From NCBI RefSeq assembly GCF_003855395.1, contig NZ_CP034015.1, forward strand, positions 2,242,001-2,306,000: 64,000 nt of DNA. The letters run 5' to 3'. Under the pieces are notes generated by a model. It made no database searches and was not told the DNA's origin. It saw only the letters and a list, made by a program, of their open reading frames with translations. Position numbers and translations under genes: made by a program. The stretch's first letter is position 1. Each line of letters opens with the position of its first letter. Shown here in pieces: positions 38,803-49,948 of the stretch. The DNA is from Shewanella livingstonensis (GTDB lineage Bacteria; Pseudomonadota; Gammaproteobacteria; Enterobacterales; Shewanellaceae).

Positions 38803-39171
38803 TTAGAACCCACGAGGCAATGTTTGTGGACCTGATGCCTTTTCGAGTTTTAGGCGCCAAAACTGCTTAGGGGTTAATCCACCTGAGGTTGATGTAGCCT
38901 TTTTATCCAATGTTTTTTTCGCGACAGATTTTATTGCTAACTTCTCAATTGGTTTTGCTACAGCTTTAGTTGAGCTGGTTGCCACAGATTTTGAAGATGA
39001 AGCCGTTGTTAATTCAGCATGCATAGATTCAAGTTCGCTAAAGCGTACTGATTTTGCACCATCAATTTTGTACCAACTGCCAGATTGCTCAATAGAAACC
39101 GCTTTGCCAGACTGCTTTTCAAGAGCCGTTTGTAATTGGCTGATGACCTCTTCTTTAGTCAATGTTGTCAT
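38803..39171 (-). CDS. Hypothetical protein with basic, Ala/Lys/Ser-rich linker
   Basis: A 122-residue cytosolic protein. I chose the ATG with AGG about 9 bases upstream. Residues 1-55 form a small folded domain (M-T-T-L-T-K-E-E-V-I-S-Q-L and S-W-Y-K-I-D-G-A-K-S-V-R-F). Residues 60-100 are low-complexity and basic. The end L-T-P-K-Q-F-W-R-L-K-L-E-K is a helix. It may bind nucleic acid, judging by charge alone. No family recognised. Confidence 0.7.
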   Translation of the reverse strand: MTTLTKEEVISQLQTALEKQSGKAVSIEQSGSWYKIDGAKSVRFSELESMHAELTTASSSKSVATSSTKAVAKPIEKLAIKSVAKKTLDKKATSTSGGLTPKQFWRLKLEKASGPQTLPRGF

Positions 39172-39341
39172 AGTTAATAACCTATTTGTTATCATGTTAA
39201 ATGAAGGTTGTTACTAATTTTAAAGTGTTAAGACTACAAAAGTCCAATTCGGATTGAAAATGCTGAATTATCCATCTAAAAGTTGGTTTTATCGACGGTT
39301 TTAGGGGCGTTATTCAAATAACTAAGCTTTGACTATACTAA

Positions 39342-39600
39342 GGCCTGTTGATCTTTTCTGGTTAAATTTTGTTCGAGTAAAAACGTTTTATTCGAGATGA
39401 ATGGATTGATGCCTAGTCATCTAAGCAAAATGCATTCAATAAAGAGTAAAACGTTTTTAGCCGAACCCTTCGGGCAGCGTTTGTTGACCATTTTTAATGC
39501 GTTATCGACTTTTTATGTAGAATAACGACACCTCAAAGTCTCTGCCTTATAAAAGTGGTCAACAACTTGCTGCAACAATAACCTTGAAAGATCAACGGCC
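39342..39600. mobile_element. MITE-like inverted-repeat element
   Basis: Terminal repeats GGCCTGTTGATCTTTTC and, at the right end, GAAAGATCAACGGCC are inverted copies with one extra base. A second, nested pair, GTTCGAGTAAAAACGTTTTA and TAAAACGTTTTTAGCCGAAC, is also inverted. Only 259 bases and no gene, so it is non-autonomous. I recall very similar sequences scattered in Shewanella genomes, but no parent transposase is in this window. It fills most of the gap 39172-39834. Confidence 0.72.
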
Positions 39601-39834
39601 CCTAGGATTACATTTGCCTAAAGCCAGTTTTATGAACTCATTAAGAGGTAACTTCTTTTCGTATTTAAAACTATTTTTTCGATTGGATAATCTTCGCGAG
39701 ACCGACAGTATTGGGGTAAACTAATAGCATTATCATTCAGCATCCTAGCAATATCGTGTGAGTCATTATGGTTAATATTATCAATAACCCTATATCCTCT
39801 GCCGGCTGAGGTTAGTTAAATTTAGAGGAGTTTT

Positions 39835-40614
39835 ATGTCCACAAGTTATCAAAAACCGGTTGTTTCTCGCCAAGCATTAGCATCTTATCTTGAGACGTTT
39901 TTAAACGTGAATGCTTTTAAAGATTATGCGCCAAATGGCTTACAAGTTGAAGGTAAGCCAAACATTCGCACTATTGTTACCGGCGTTACAGCATGTCAGG
40001 CATTAATCGATGCAGCCGTTAAGGTCAACGCCGATGCGATTTTAGTTCACCATGGTTTTTTTTGGAAAAATGAACCCGAAGTGATCACTGGTATGAAATA
40101 TCGTCGCATCAAAGCATTAATCGATAATGACATGAGTTTATTTGGCTATCACTTACCGTTAGATGCCCACCATGGCGTGGGCAATAATGCCCAACTAGCC
40201 CAACAGTTGGGCATTATTAGCCCAAGGGTTTATGAGCATGTGGCCCAAGATTTATTATGGCATGGACATTTAGAGCACCCATTAACGGTTGCTGAGTTTA
40301 GTGAGTTGCTCTGCAGAGTATTAAACCGTAAACCCTTGCACATAGGTGATGAGACCAAAATGATCTCAACCTTGGCTTGGTGTACTGGTGGCGCACAAGA
40401 CTACATCGATTACGCGGCGCAAATGGGTGTTGATGCGTTTATTAGTGGTGAAGTATCAGAGCGTACATTCCACACAGCAACGGAACAGGGAATTCATTAT
40501 TTTGCTGCTGGGCATCATGCTACTGAACGCTTTGGTATTCAAGCTTTAGGCGAGCATTTAGCGGAGAAATATAATATTGAGCATCATTTTATCGATATTG
40601 TAAATCCGGTGTAA
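39835..40614 (+). CDS. Nif3-like dinuclear metal centre protein (YbgI type)
   Basis: A 259-residue cytosolic protein of the Nif3/YbgI family, toroidal hexamers with a two-metal site. Metal ligands are visible in V-H-H-G-F-F-W, G-Y-H-L-P-L-D-A-H and G-H-H-A-T-E-R. The real activity is unsettled. Proposals include GTP cyclohydrolase-like and hydrolase roles. GGAG lies 6 bases before the ATG. No operon partner. Confidence 0.9.
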   Translation: MSTSYQKPVVSRQALASYLETFLNVNAFKDYAPNGLQVEGKPNIRTIVTGVTACQALIDAAVKVNADAILVHHGFFWKNEPEVITGMKYRRIKALIDNDMSLFGYHLPLDAHHGVGNNAQLAQQLGIISPRVYEHVAQDLLWHGHLEHPLTVAEFSELLCRVLNRKPLHIGDETKMISTLAWCTGGAQDYIDYAAQMGVDAFISGEVSERTFHTATEQGIHYFAAGHHATERFGIQALGEHLAEKYNIEHHFIDIVNPV

Positions 40615-40803
40615 TGTAATTAAGATCTTTACGGTTAGACGTGTCGGTTCCGATCTTAATTTGTTTGTAAAGGCTTTGATAGATAAAAAATGTTGCTTGT
40701 GACGTCAGTTCTCTACCTGACTCGCCGACATTGAATAAAGCCGGTATCGTTGATGATAGATGACCATGAGTGGATTAAATTGTTTCTTTTTGAGATTGAG
40801 TAA

Positions 40804-42729
40804 ATGACCGAGTATTTTTTACAAGCCTTTATTTATTTAACCGCTGCAGTCATTGCTGTTCCTTTAGCGAATAAGTTGGGATTAGGTTCAGTACTCGGCT
40901 ACCTTATAGCCGGCGTGGTTATTGGACCTATTATTGGTTTAGTCGGTAGTGAAACCAATACTATTCAACACTTTGCTGAATTTGGCGTAGTAATGATGCT
41001 ATTTTTAGTTGGTTTAGAGCTTGAACCTAAAATGCTCTGGTCGATGCGTAATCGTCTATTAGGCCTTGGTGGCTTGCAAGTTGTGGGGTCTGTTGCTGCG
41101 GTGATGGTTTGTGCCATATATGCTGGGTATCAACTGAGTATTGCATTAACAATTGGATTAATTTTTTCTCTTTCATCTACTGCAATCGTGTTGCAAACCT
41201 TATCTGAAAAACGTCTCAATAAAACCCATGCTGGAAAGAATGCCTTTTCGGTATTGTTGTTTCAAGATATTGCCGTTATTCCTATGCTGGCTTTTATTCC
41301 ATTATTAGCCTTACCCGAATTAGTTGAGCAAGCTCAAGCCGCAGTAAGCAGCATGAGTGAACAGCACGAGCAATTGAGCCTTGTCGCCTCTTTACCTGGT
41401 TGGGCTTATGCCATTGTGTTGTTGTTAGCGATTAGTGTCGTGGTATTAGGCGGCCATTATTTAAGTCGACCATTATTTAAAATAGTTGCCGAATCTGGTG
41501 CGCGTGAAATATCCACCGCGGCAGCACTCATGCTTGTCATCGGTATTGCGGCATTAATGAGTTTGGTCGGTATTTCACCGGCATTAGGCACTTTTCTCGC
41601 GGGGGTAGTGCTAGCAAACAGTGAATTTAAGCACGAGCTCGAAGCCAATATAGGTCCGTTTAAAGGCTTATTACTCGGGTTGTTTTTTATTACCGTTGGT
41701 GCCGGAATTGACTTTGGGGTGTTGTTTGCCGATTTTGGTGAAATAATTGCCATCACCTTAGGTGTTATGTTGATTAAAGCGCTTGTGCTGTATGTATTAG
41801 CATTGATTTTTAGGATTAAAGGCAGCGATCGTTGGCTATTTACCTTATGTCTTGCTCAAGCAGGAGAGTTTGGCTTTGTACTGCTGAGTTTTAGTGTGCA
41901 ACAACATGTTATTCCTACTGATTTAGCCCAAATATTATCTATTGTGGTTGCGTTATCAATGTTTTTAACCCCGGGATTATTTATCTTATTTGATAAAGTT
42001 ATCTATCCACGCTTTCAAGTAAAAACCAATCAACGTGAGCAAGATGATATTGATGACGAAGGCACGGTAATTATTGCGGGTATTGGCCGTTTCGGCCAAG
42101 TAGTCAATCGCTTTTTAATATCAAATAATATAAAAACAGTGGTACTCGATTACCAAGTGTCACAAGTTGATACCATTAGGCGTATTAATACCAAAGCTTA
42201 TTACGGTGATGCAACTCGACCCGATTTATTAAAAACTGCGGGTATTGAACAAGCTTCGCTTTTTGTCGTGGCTATCGATAATCGCGAAAGTAGCGTTGAG
42301 TTAGTTAAGTATTTGCATCAAACCTATCCCAAGCTGAAGATTGTCGCCAGAGCCTTCGATCGAGGTCACGGACACTTGTTAAAAGAAGCGGGGGCAGATG
42401 TCGTCGAGTCGGAAACTCATCATTCAGCTCTTGAGCTTGGCGTATCATCGTTACAATTACTTGGTAACAGTGAAGAATATGTTATGAGACGAAAGGCAAC
42501 CTATAAGCGCGTTGAAAAAGAAGCTTCAAAGCGTTTGTACTATTTTTGGTTGAAAGAGTCTGCAGGTGAGCGCTTTAGTAACGATTTTATTAAGCTGTTT
42601 ATGTTGTATGAGGAACGTTTAAAGCAAGCTATGGCAGATGATAATGCCGCTCATCAAGCTGATGTGGGTAATCAACTTGATGTTACATCAACTTCAAAAC
42701 CAGATGTTGATGTGAGTTCTAAACATTAG
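40804..42729 (+). CDS. Monovalent cation:proton antiporter, CPA2 family (KefB/KefC-like)
   Basis: A 641-residue inner-membrane protein. Residues 1-400 hold 12-13 membrane segments with G-L-E-L-E-P-K-M-L-W and L-A-Q-A-G-E-F-G-F-V-L typical of KefB/C. Residues about 415-530 are an RCK/TrkA-N NAD-binding domain (I-A-G-I-G-R-F-G-Q-V-V-N-R, D-Y-Q). The tail (600-641) is low-complexity. KefB/C export K+ during electrophile stress under glutathione control. No kefG/kefF quinone-reductase subunit is adjacent, so the exact regulation is uncertain. Confidence 0.9.
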   Translation: MTEYFLQAFIYLTAAVIAVPLANKLGLGSVLGYLIAGVVIGPIIGLVGSETNTIQHFAEFGVVMMLFLVGLELEPKMLWSMRNRLLGLGGLQVVGSVAAVMVCAIYAGYQLSIALTIGLIFSLSSTAIVLQTLSEKRLNKTHAGKNAFSVLLFQDIAVIPMLAFIPLLALPELVEQAQAAVSSMSEQHEQLSLVASLPGWAYAIVLLLAISVVVLGGHYLSRPLFKIVAESGAREISTAAALMLVIGIAALMSLVGISPALGTFLAGVVLANSEFKHELEANIGPFKGLLLGLFFITVGAGIDFGVLFADFGEIIAITLGVMLIKALVLYVLALIFRIKGSDRWLFTLCLAQAGEFGFVLLSFSVQQHVIPTDLAQILSIVVALSMFLTPGLFILFDKVIYPRFQVKTNQREQDDIDDEGTVIIAGIGRFGQVVNRFLISNNIKTVVLDYQVSQVDTIRRINTKAYYGDATRPDLLKTAGIEQASLFVVAIDNRESSVELVKYLHQTYPKLKIVARAFDRGHGHLLKEAGADVVESETHHSALELGVSSLQLLGNSEEYVMRRKATYKRVEKEASKRLYYFWLKESAGERFSNDFIKLFMLYEERLKQAMADDNAAHQADVGNQLDVTSTSKPDVDVSSKH

Positions 42730-42819
42730 CACCACTTTATAGTTGTAGATTAATCATTTAATTTGATTGATGCTCTTGAATATTGCCAATATATTTTTTA
42801 ACCTTTAAATGATAAAACA

Positions 42820-42845
42820 AAAAAGACCGCCGCGGCGGTCTTTTG
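42820..42845. terminator. Bidirectional terminator between the antiporter gene and metG
   Basis: AAAAGACCGCC, GC, then GGCGGTCTTTT: perfect G+C-rich stem with A/T runs on both sides, between convergent genes. Confidence 0.93.
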
Positions 42846-42862
42846 GTTTACAGCGTTAAGTG

Positions 42863-44914
42863 TTACTTAACTCGCATGCCAGGCTGTGCGCCTTCATGAG
42901 GTTCTAGTATAAACAAGTCTTTACCACCAGGGCCTGCGGCTAATACCATACCTTCTGAATCACCAAACTTCATCGTGCGTGGGGCAAGGTTAGCCACCAT
43001 TACGGTGAGTTTACCGACTAAGTCTTCAGGTGCATAAGCCGATTTAATACCCGCAAATACTTGTTTGGTCTCGCCGCCTAAGTCTAATTCAAGACGCAGT
43101 AGTTTATTGGCTTTCTCAATATGTTCCGCTTTGCTGATTCGAGCAATACGTAAGTCAATTTTAGCAAAATCTTCAAAGCTTATTTCTGGGCTAATAGGAT
43201 CTTGTGCTAATTGATTAACAGTTTGTGTCGGCGCGTCGGTTTTAGGTGCGTCGGTATTAGTTGCTTGCAAGTTTTCTTTAGAGGCATCGATAATCGCTTC
43301 AATGCTCTTAGGTTCAATGCGTTGCATTAAGGCTTTAAATGGCGCGATTTCATGACCGGCTAAATCGAGGCTTAAATTGTCCCATGTTAAGGCTACTTGT
43401 AAAAAACTTTCCACATTTTCGGCAAGCTTAGGCAATACAGGTTTAAGGTAAGTCACCAAAATTCTAAATAGATTTAATGCATTACTACAAACTTGATGTG
43501 CTTCATCTTGTTTATCGTCTTGCTTAACTAATTGCCAAGGTGCGGCATCAGCAACATAAGCATTAGCAATATCTGCTAGCGCCATAATTTCACGCATCGC
43601 TTTACCAAATTCGCGAGTTTCATATAATTCAGCAATCACTTCGCTTTTGGCTAAAAAGATATCTGTTAAGCTGCTGTCGGCAACCTTGGCTAATTTGCCA
43701 TCGAAACGTTTACCGATAAAACCGGCAGTGCGTGATGCAAGGTTAACTAATTTACCGACCAAATCTGAGTTAACGCGCTGGGCGAAATCTTCTAAATTTA
43801 AATCCAAATCATCAATACGACTGTTTAATTTAGCTGCGTAGTAATAACGCAGATATTCAGGATCTAAATTATCTAAATAGGTACGCGCTTTAATAAATGT
43901 GCCTTTTGATTTAGACATTTTTGAGCCGTTAACCGTGACATAACCGTGAGCATAAACACTGGTCGGTTTACGAATACCAGCCCCTTCAAGCATTGCAGGC
44001 CAGAATAAACTGTGGAAATAAACAATGTCTTTACCGATGAAGTGATACACCTCTGCGGTTGAGTCTAGGCTCCAAAAATCGTCAAAGTTCAAGTCATCAC
44101 GCTTGTCACAAAGGTTTTTAAATGAACCCATATAACCAATAGGTGCGTCTAGCCAAACATAAAAGAACTTACCCGGTGCATCGGGGATTTCAAAACCAAA
44201 ATAAGGTGCATCACGGGAGATGTCCCATTGTTTGAGGCCTTGTTCAAACCATTCGTTAAGTTTGTTAGCCATTTCTTGTTGTAATGAACCCGATTGAATC
44301 CACTCTTTTAGCATGCCTTCAAATGCTGGCAGGTCAAAAAAGAAATGCTCGGTGTCTTTCATTATTGGTGTAGCACCCGATACGGCCGATTTGGGATTGA
44401 TCAAATCCGTAGTGCTGTAGGTTGCGCCACAATTGTCACAGTTATCGCCGTATTGATCTTCAGACTTACATTTAGGGCAGGTACCTTTAACAAAACGATC
44501 GGGTAAGAACATTAACTTTTCAGGATCATATAATTGCGAAATGATTCTGGTTTTAATGTAACCGCTATCTCGTAATTTTATATATATGTCACTGGCTAAA
44601 ATGCGATTTTCTTCACTGTGGGTACTATGAAAATTATCAAATTGGATGTTGAAATCGGCGAAATCTTGCTGATGTTCTTTTTGAACCTGCGCAATCATTT
44701 CTTCTGGTGTAATACCCATTTGCTGTGCTTTAAGCATAATGGGTGTGCCATGAGCGTCGTCAGCACAAATGTAGTGGCATTCGTGGCCGCGCAATTTTTG
44801 AAAACGTGACCAGATATCCGTTTGGATATATTCAAGCATGTGGCCTAGATGGATTGGGCCATTGGCATAAGGAAGGGCACTTGTGACCAGTATTTTACGC
44901 TGTGATTTTGTCAT
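42863..44914 (-). CDS. metG: Methionyl-tRNA synthetase
   Basis: A 683-residue class I synthetase charging tRNA-Met. The HIGH motif is in [12 protein letters not shown] (about 15-26) and the KMSKS loop is in G-S-K-M-S-K-S-K-G (about 335). The zinc knuckle is C-P-K-C...C-D-N-C-G (about 146-162). The last 110 residues are the EMAPII-like tRNA-binding dimerisation domain ([11 protein letters not shown]). Full-length. Divergent from apbC, a conserved pairing. Confidence 0.97.
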   Translation of the reverse strand: MTKSQRKILVTSALPYANGPIHLGHMLEYIQTDIWSRFQKLRGHECHYICADDAHGTPIMLKAQQMGITPEEMIAQVQKEHQQDFADFNIQFDNFHSTHSEENRILASDIYIKLRDSGYIKTRIISQLYDPEKLMFLPDRFVKGTCPKCKSEDQYGDNCDNCGATYSTTDLINPKSAVSGATPIMKDTEHFFFDLPAFEGMLKEWIQSGSLQQEMANKLNEWFEQGLKQWDISRDAPYFGFEIPDAPGKFFYVWLDAPIGYMGSFKNLCDKRDDLNFDDFWSLDSTAEVYHFIGKDIVYFHSLFWPAMLEGAGIRKPTSVYAHGYVTVNGSKMSKSKGTFIKARTYLDNLDPEYLRYYYAAKLNSRIDDLDLNLEDFAQRVNSDLVGKLVNLASRTAGFIGKRFDGKLAKVADSSLTDIFLAKSEVIAELYETREFGKAMREIMALADIANAYVADAAPWQLVKQDDKQDEAHQVCSNALNLFRILVTYLKPVLPKLAENVESFLQVALTWDNLSLDLAGHEIAPFKALMQRIEPKSIEAIIDASKENLQATNTDAPKTDAPTQTVNQLAQDPISPEISFEDFAKIDLRIARISKAEHIEKANKLLRLELDLGGETKQVFAGIKSAYAPEDLVGKLTVMVANLAPRTMKFGDSEGMVLAAGPGGKDLFILEPHEGAQPGMRVK

Positions 44915-45070
44915 TTTGTCTCGATATCAAATTACACCAAAAATATTGCCTGATACTAACTGATTAGCAGACCTTTTTCAGCAAAACATGACGTAAAAAG
45001 CCTTATTAATCGCTATTTTTTTACTAAGTTCTGATACACTTGTGCAAATTTCTGCTTCGGAGTCGCCGTT

Positions 45071-46186
45071 TTGGTCAATACGCATACCAATTATCAATTA
45101 AGTGATGAATTATTGTCACCTGTGTTAGATATTTTAGAAGCATTTGAAGATCCTTATTTGCATAAAGGTTTAGTCAGTGCAGGATGTGTTACAGCATTGT
45201 CGATAGAAGGAAAACGTCTACAACTCAGTTTAGTTTATCCTTATCCGTGCATGACACAGTACCGCGACACCGTGATGGCAGTGACCAACAAATTGGCTGT
45301 GCTTGACGCGATTGATGAAGTGGAATGTGAAATCGATTTCCAACCACGGGTATATTCAGCGCTGCCAGCAATAGCACCTATCCCTAACGTAAAACAAGTT
45401 ATCGCTGTGGCATCTGGTAAAGGCGGTGTGGGGAAATCAACCACCGCGGTAAACCTTGCTTTAGCCTTAAAAGCTGAAGGTGCTGAAGTAGGCATTTTAG
45501 ATGCTGACATTTATGGCCCGTCTATTCCATTGATGTTAGGTATCCCTAATTTTCGTCCTCAATCGCCAGATGGCAAGCACATGACACCCGCCTTGGTTCA
45601 TGGTATTTCAGCTCAATCAATCGGTTTTATGCTCAGCGGTGATGAAGCGGCTGTGTGGCGTGGGCCAATGGCAGCAGGGGCGCTAGCGCAGCTGTTAAAT
45701 GAAACCCAATGGCCTGAACTGGATTATTTAATCATCGATATGCCGCCAGGAACCGGTGACATTCAATTAACCTTATCGCAAAAAGTGCCCGTTAGCGGTG
45801 CAGTGATTGTGACTACGCCACAAGACATTGCCTTAGCGGATGCTAAAAAAGGCATTACCATGTTCAATAAGGTCAATATTCCAGTATTGGGCATTATTGA
45901 GAACATGAGTTTTCATCTGTGTCCAGAATGTGGTCATAAAGAACACCCATTTGGTACTCATGGTGGTAGTCAAATAGCAGAACGTTATAACGTGCCGCTA
46001 TTAGGCTCACTACCATTGCACATCAATATTCGTGAATCTATGGATAATGGTACGCCGAGTGTGATGAGCGAACCAGAAAGTGAAGTATCAGGGATATATC
46101 GCGAAATTGCCCGCAAGCTTGGGGCTGAGCTAGCACTTCAACAAGTACAATCAACCGTAAAAATTAGCATATCAGAAGACGAGTAA
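45071..46186 (+). CDS. apbC: Iron-sulfur cluster carrier ATPase ApbC/Mrp
   Basis: A 371-residue P-loop ATPase that carries Fe-S clusters. An N-terminal MIP18-like domain (1-95) precedes the NTPase, with deviant Walker A A-S-G-K-G-G-V-G-K-S-T (about 114-124), D-A-D-I-Y-G-P and the cluster-binding C-P-E-C pair (about 284-287). The start is TTG, with GGAG about 10 bases upstream. There is no better start, since the domain begins shortly after. It is followed 10 bases later by udk. Confidence 0.94.
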   Translation: MVNTHTNYQLSDELLSPVLDILEAFEDPYLHKGLVSAGCVTALSIEGKRLQLSLVYPYPCMTQYRDTVMAVTNKLAVLDAIDEVECEIDFQPRVYSALPAIAPIPNVKQVIAVASGKGGVGKSTTAVNLALALKAEGAEVGILDADIYGPSIPLMLGIPNFRPQSPDGKHMTPALVHGISAQSIGFMLSGDEAAVWRGPMAAGALAQLLNETQWPELDYLIIDMPPGTGDIQLTLSQKVPVSGAVIVTTPQDIALADAKKGITMFNKVNIPVLGIIENMSFHLCPECGHKEHPFGTHGGSQIAERYNVPLLGSLPLHINIRESMDNGTPSVMSEPESEVSGIYREIARKLGAELALQQVQSTVKISISEDE

Positions 46187-46195
46187 GGTTAAGAG

Positions 46196-46834
46196 ATGAA
46201 TTCTCAGCAGTGTGTCATTATTGGGATTGCCGGTGCGTCGGCTTCAGGTAAAAGTTTAATTGCTAAAACAATTTTTGAAGAATTGTGCCGTGATTTAGGA
46301 ACCAATCAAATTGGTGTGATTAACGAAGATGCCTATTATCATGATCAAAGCCATTTAAGCATGGAAGATCGAGTAAAAACCAATTACGATCATCCAAAAG
46401 CGTTAGATCATCAATTGTTAGCAACTCATTTAACTCAGCTTAAACGAGGTGAAGCGGCTAGCATTCCTTGTTATAGCTATACTGAGCATACTCGCACCAG
46501 CGAAACGCTTAATATGCAGCCTAAAAAAGTGATTATTCTAGAAGGCATTCTGTTATTAACCAACCCTAAGTTACGTGAGTTAATGGATGCCAGTGTGTTT
46601 ATGGATACGCCATTAGACATTTGCTTTTTACGTCGGTTAACTCGTGATGTTGCTGAGCGTGGCAGAACAATGGAAACGGTTATTTCACAATATAAACGAA
46701 CCGTACGCCCGATGTTTTTACAGTTCATTGAACCGTCAAAGCAATATGCTGACATTATCGTTCCACGTGGCGGTAAAAATCGTATTGCCACTGATATTTT
46801 AAAAACGAGAATTCAGCATTTGTTGGCTAAATAG
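46196..46834 (+). CDS. udk: Uridine kinase
   Basis: A 212-residue pyrimidine-salvage kinase phosphorylating uridine and cytidine. P-loop [11 protein letters not shown] (about 9-19), base-binding region Y-Y-H-D-Q-S-H and D-H-P-K-A-L-D, lid [12 protein letters not shown]. It follows apbC at 9 bases and precedes dcd at 23 bases, making a conserved apbC-udk-dcd run. Confidence 0.96.
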   Translation: MNSQQCVIIGIAGASASGKSLIAKTIFEELCRDLGTNQIGVINEDAYYHDQSHLSMEDRVKTNYDHPKALDHQLLATHLTQLKRGEAASIPCYSYTEHTRTSETLNMQPKKVIILEGILLLTNPKLRELMDASVFMDTPLDICFLRRLTRDVAERGRTMETVISQYKRTVRPMFLQFIEPSKQYADIIVPRGGKNRIATDILKTRIQHLLAK

Positions 46835-46857
46835 CCTTATTTGGGAGAGAGTGCAGC

Positions 46858-47442
46858 ATGCGTTTAACCGATATAGAAATTGAACAATGTTTAGACAATG
46901 GCACCATTATTATCGTTCCACGTCCTGGCATAGAAGCCATTTCTGGAGTGAGTGTGGATGTACGTTTAGGCAGCCAATTTCGAGTATTTAAAGACCATAC
47001 TGCACCTTATATAGATTTGAGTGGTCCTAGTGCAGAAATGCAAATAGCACTTGATCGAGTCATGAGTGATAAAATAGAAATTGCTGAGGATCAAGCTTTT
47101 TTCCTTCATCCTGGTCAGTTAGCCTTAGCGGTAACCTTTGAAAGTGTCACATTACCTGCAGACGTAGTAGGGTGGTTAGATGGTCGCTCATCGCTTGCGC
47201 GCTTAGGCTTAATGGTGCATGCAACTGCGCATCGTATTGATCCCGGTTGGCAAGGTAAAATAGTACTTGAGTTTTTTAACAGTGGCAAATTACCGTTGGC
47301 ACTTCGTCCGGGAATGACCATAGGCGCGCTCAATTTTGAACGTTTAAGTTCCGCGGTTGCCCGTCCTTATAACACTCGTAAAAGCTCAAAATATAAAGAT
47401 CAACAAGAGGCTGTCGCAAGCCGGATCAGTCAGGATAAATAA
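46858..47442 (+). CDS. dcd: dCTP deaminase
   Basis: A 194-residue trimeric enzyme converting dCTP to dUTP, the main dUMP source for thymidylate. Conserved [10 protein letters not shown] and the catalytic Glu region [11 protein letters not shown] are present. GGAG precedes the ATG. Its TAA shares its last A with the pabC start codon, so the two are coupled. tmk, the later dTTP-pathway kinase, is two genes further on. Confidence 0.97.
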   Translation: MRLTDIEIEQCLDNGTIIIVPRPGIEAISGVSVDVRLGSQFRVFKDHTAPYIDLSGPSAEMQIALDRVMSDKIEIAEDQAFFLHPGQLALAVTFESVTLPADVVGWLDGRSSLARLGLMVHATAHRIDPGWQGKIVLEFFNSGKLPLALRPGMTIGALNFERLSSAVARPYNTRKSSKYKDQQEAVASRISQDK

Positions 47443-48275
47443 TGACGCCGGTTTGGGTTAACCACATTGAAAACGGACTCATAAATCCATTTGATCGTGG
47501 CGTTGCTTATGGTGATGGTGTTTTTGCAACCATGCGCACAGCATCCACTGATATGACCGCAGGGGTGTTATTCCTAGACGGGCATCTTTGTCGTTTGCAG
47601 CAAAGCTGTGAGCGTTTAGGTATTGAGTGGTGTCCAAGCGACTTATTAATACAGCAGCTGAACCAACTTGCGAAGCAATATCCACAACATTGTATAAAGC
47701 TTTTGCTGACTCGTGGTGTGGGCGGACGTGGTTATCAAGCTCCTATCAATACCAACGTGACCGAAGTGGTGTCAGTTCATGCTATTCCTGATCATTATCA
47801 TGATTGGCAGCAAAGCGGTATCGCGCTAGCATCATCGCCTATTTCTCTCGGTAGACAGCCGCTTTTAGCGGGAATGAAACACCTTAATCGATTAGAGCAG
47901 GTGTTAATTAAATCCCAACCTTTACCTCTTACTCACCAAGACTGGTTGGTGTTTGACTGTGACGGTAATGTGATAGAGTCATCTATTGCTAATATTTTTG
48001 TCATTAACAATAATCAAGTGTTTACCCCAGCAATAACCCATGCAGGCGTAAGCGGGGTGATGCGTGAAATAATGATTGATACTTTGCTCTGTCATGGTAT
48101 TGCTGTTATGGCAACGCAACTCACGCTTAGTGATATTAAAGCCGCTGAGCATATATTTATAACGAACAGTTTATTTGGCATTATTGATGTAACCGCCATA
48201 GACGATTTTCAATTTAGCCGTTGGACGCAGACATCGCGATTCAGGCACGTTCTGAGTGTGAATTTATCATTATGA
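47442..48275 (+). CDS. pabC: Aminodeoxychorismate lyase
   Basis: A 277-residue PLP enzyme making 4-aminobenzoate for folate. The fold-type IV pattern is visible: R-G-V-A-Y-G-D-G-V-F-A-T, catalytic Lys in G-M-K-H-L-N-R-L-E and the cofactor region V-I-E-S-S-I-A-N-I-F. Start ATG overlaps the dcd stop by one base, and the stop overlaps the mltG start (ATGA). The pabC-mltG-tmk-holB order is conserved. Confidence 0.93.
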   Translation: MTPVWVNHIENGLINPFDRGVAYGDGVFATMRTASTDMTAGVLFLDGHLCRLQQSCERLGIEWCPSDLLIQQLNQLAKQYPQHCIKLLLTRGVGGRGYQAPINTNVTEVVSVHAIPDHYHDWQQSGIALASSPISLGRQPLLAGMKHLNRLEQVLIKSQPLPLTHQDWLVFDCDGNVIESSIANIFVINNNQVFTPAITHAGVSGVMREIMIDTLLCHGIAVMATQLTLSDIKAAEHIFITNSLFGIIDVTAIDDFQFSRWTQTSRFRHVLSVNLSL

Positions 48276-49285
48276 TTAGAACCATAAAAACATTATTATT
48301 AGCCAGTTTTATTCCTTTATTTGCGGTGCTTTGCCTCGGTGGATATTGGCTCATGTCCGGATTAATTACTTATCAAAAACAACCATTACAGTTAAATGAA
48401 ATCCAAACGTTAATGGTAGAACCTGGCACAACAGTGATTAAACTTGCGCAGCAGCTTGAGCAACAATCATTGATTACTGATAGCTGGAAAGTTAAATATT
48501 TGGTTAAACTTGAACCTAAATTTGCCAATATTAAGACGGGTTTATATCAATTGATCCCCGGCGATACGTTAGAAGCATTATTTAAACGTTTATATCTAGG
48601 TCAACAAGTGGTCTTTAGTGTGACACTAATTGAAGGTAAAACCATTGCCGAGTGGCAACAGACACTCTCAACGACTGAACATCTAGCAAACAATAACGAC
48701 GACTTTAACCAAGTGTTATTACAAAATGGTGATACTTCTGGTTTGCCTGAGGGTAAATTTTATCCGGAAACATTCCATTATCATGCTGATGATAATTTAC
48801 AGACTATTTTAAATCGCAGTTACAACATGATGCAAGTGAGCTTAGCGCAAGCGTGGGAAGGTCGTGATCCTGATTTGGCTTTATCGTCTCCTTATGAATT
48901 ATTGATTATTGCTTCGATTATTGAAAAGGAAACCGGTAAACCTGAAGAGCGCGATTGGGTATCGGCGGTATTTAATAATCGACTTAAAAAAGGCATGCGC
49001 CTGCAAACCGATCCTACGGTAATTTATGGTATGGGTGAACGTTATAAAGGCAACATTACCCGTAAAGATTTACGTCAAGCTACGGCATTTAATACTTATA
49101 CCATTGATGGTTTACCGCCAACGCCTATTGCCGCTCCTAGCCGTGCATCATTATTTGCAGCGGCTAATCCCGCTAAAGTAAATTACCTCTACTTTGTATC
49201 GCGCAATGATGGCAGCCATGTGTTTTCAACTACATTGAAAGCCCATAACAATGCCGTAAACGAATTCCAGAGAAAAAGAAAATGA
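48272..49285 (+). CDS. mltG: Endolytic murein transglycosylase MltG
   Basis: A 337-residue inner-membrane enzyme cutting nascent peptidoglycan. One N-terminal membrane segment (about 7-31), a LysM-like region, then the YceG domain with catalytic Glu in I-I-E-K-E-T-G (about 214-220) and [10 protein letters not shown] chose ATG 48272, which overlaps the pabC stop. A frame 17 codons longer lies inside pabC. Its TGA overlaps the tmk ATG. Confidence 0.94.
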   Translation: MIRTIKTLLLASFIPLFAVLCLGGYWLMSGLITYQKQPLQLNEIQTLMVEPGTTVIKLAQQLEQQSLITDSWKVKYLVKLEPKFANIKTGLYQLIPGDTLEALFKRLYLGQQVVFSVTLIEGKTIAEWQQTLSTTEHLANNNDDFNQVLLQNGDTSGLPEGKFYPETFHYHADDNLQTILNRSYNMMQVSLAQAWEGRDPDLALSSPYELLIIASIIEKETGKPEERDWVSAVFNNRLKKGMRLQTDPTVIYGMGERYKGNITRKDLRQATAFNTYTIDGLPPTPIAAPSRASLFAAANPAKVNYLYFVSRNDGSHVFSTTLKAHNNAVNEFQRKRK

Positions 49286-49929
49286 GTCAACAGCAAGGCA
49301 AGTTTATTGTCATTGAAGGATTAGAAGGTGCTGGTAAATCAAGTGCGATAGCTCTTGTTAACAATATGATTAAGCAGCATATTGGTCGGGCTCCTGTGTG
49401 CACTCGCGAACCCGGCGGTACGCCATTGGCAGAAAAAATTCGCGATTTAGTCAAAATTGCCGATGAAACGGATCCATTATGTGACGAAGCAGAATGTTTA
49501 CTGATTTATGCTGCCCGAGCACAACTTATCGCCAACGTTATCAAACCAGCATTAACCGCGGGTCAATGGGTGTTGGGAGACAGGCACAATTTATCTTCAT
49601 TGGCTTATCAAGGCGGTGGCAGAGGGTTAATGCCATTAGTGAAAGCGGTTAGTGATGCGTGTTTACGAGGCTTTAAACCTGATCTCACCTTGTATTTGGA
49701 TATTGACCCTACACTCGGTTTAAGCCGTGCAGCCAGTCGTGGCAAGCTCGATAGAATAGAGCAACAAGCGATTGACTTTTTTGAGCGAGCCAGACGAACC
49801 TACTTACAATTAGCCCATGACGATGACAGCATCGTAGTGATTGATGCCAGCCAATCAATGGAACAAGTTCATGATGATATTCGGCTACAGTTGCAACATA
49901 GATTGCCCACTCTTATGGGTGAGTTTTGA
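49282..49929 (+). CDS. tmk: Thymidylate kinase
   Basis: A 215-residue kinase phosphorylating dTMP to dTDP. P-loop [10 protein letters not shown] (about 12-21), the D-R-x motif in [16 protein letters not shown], and the lid D-R-I-E. It starts in a 4-base overlap with mltG. It is followed by holB, as in most gammaproteobacteria. Confidence 0.96.
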   Translation: MSQQQGKFIVIEGLEGAGKSSAIALVNNMIKQHIGRAPVCTREPGGTPLAEKIRDLVKIADETDPLCDEAECLLIYAARAQLIANVIKPALTAGQWVLGDRHNLSSLAYQGGGRGLMPLVKAVSDACLRGFKPDLTLYLDIDPTLGLSRAASRGKLDRIEQQAIDFFERARRTYLQLAHDDDSIVVIDASQSMEQVHDDIRLQLQHRLPTLMGEF

Positions 49930-49948
49930 TAGATTTCGACAAGGATAA

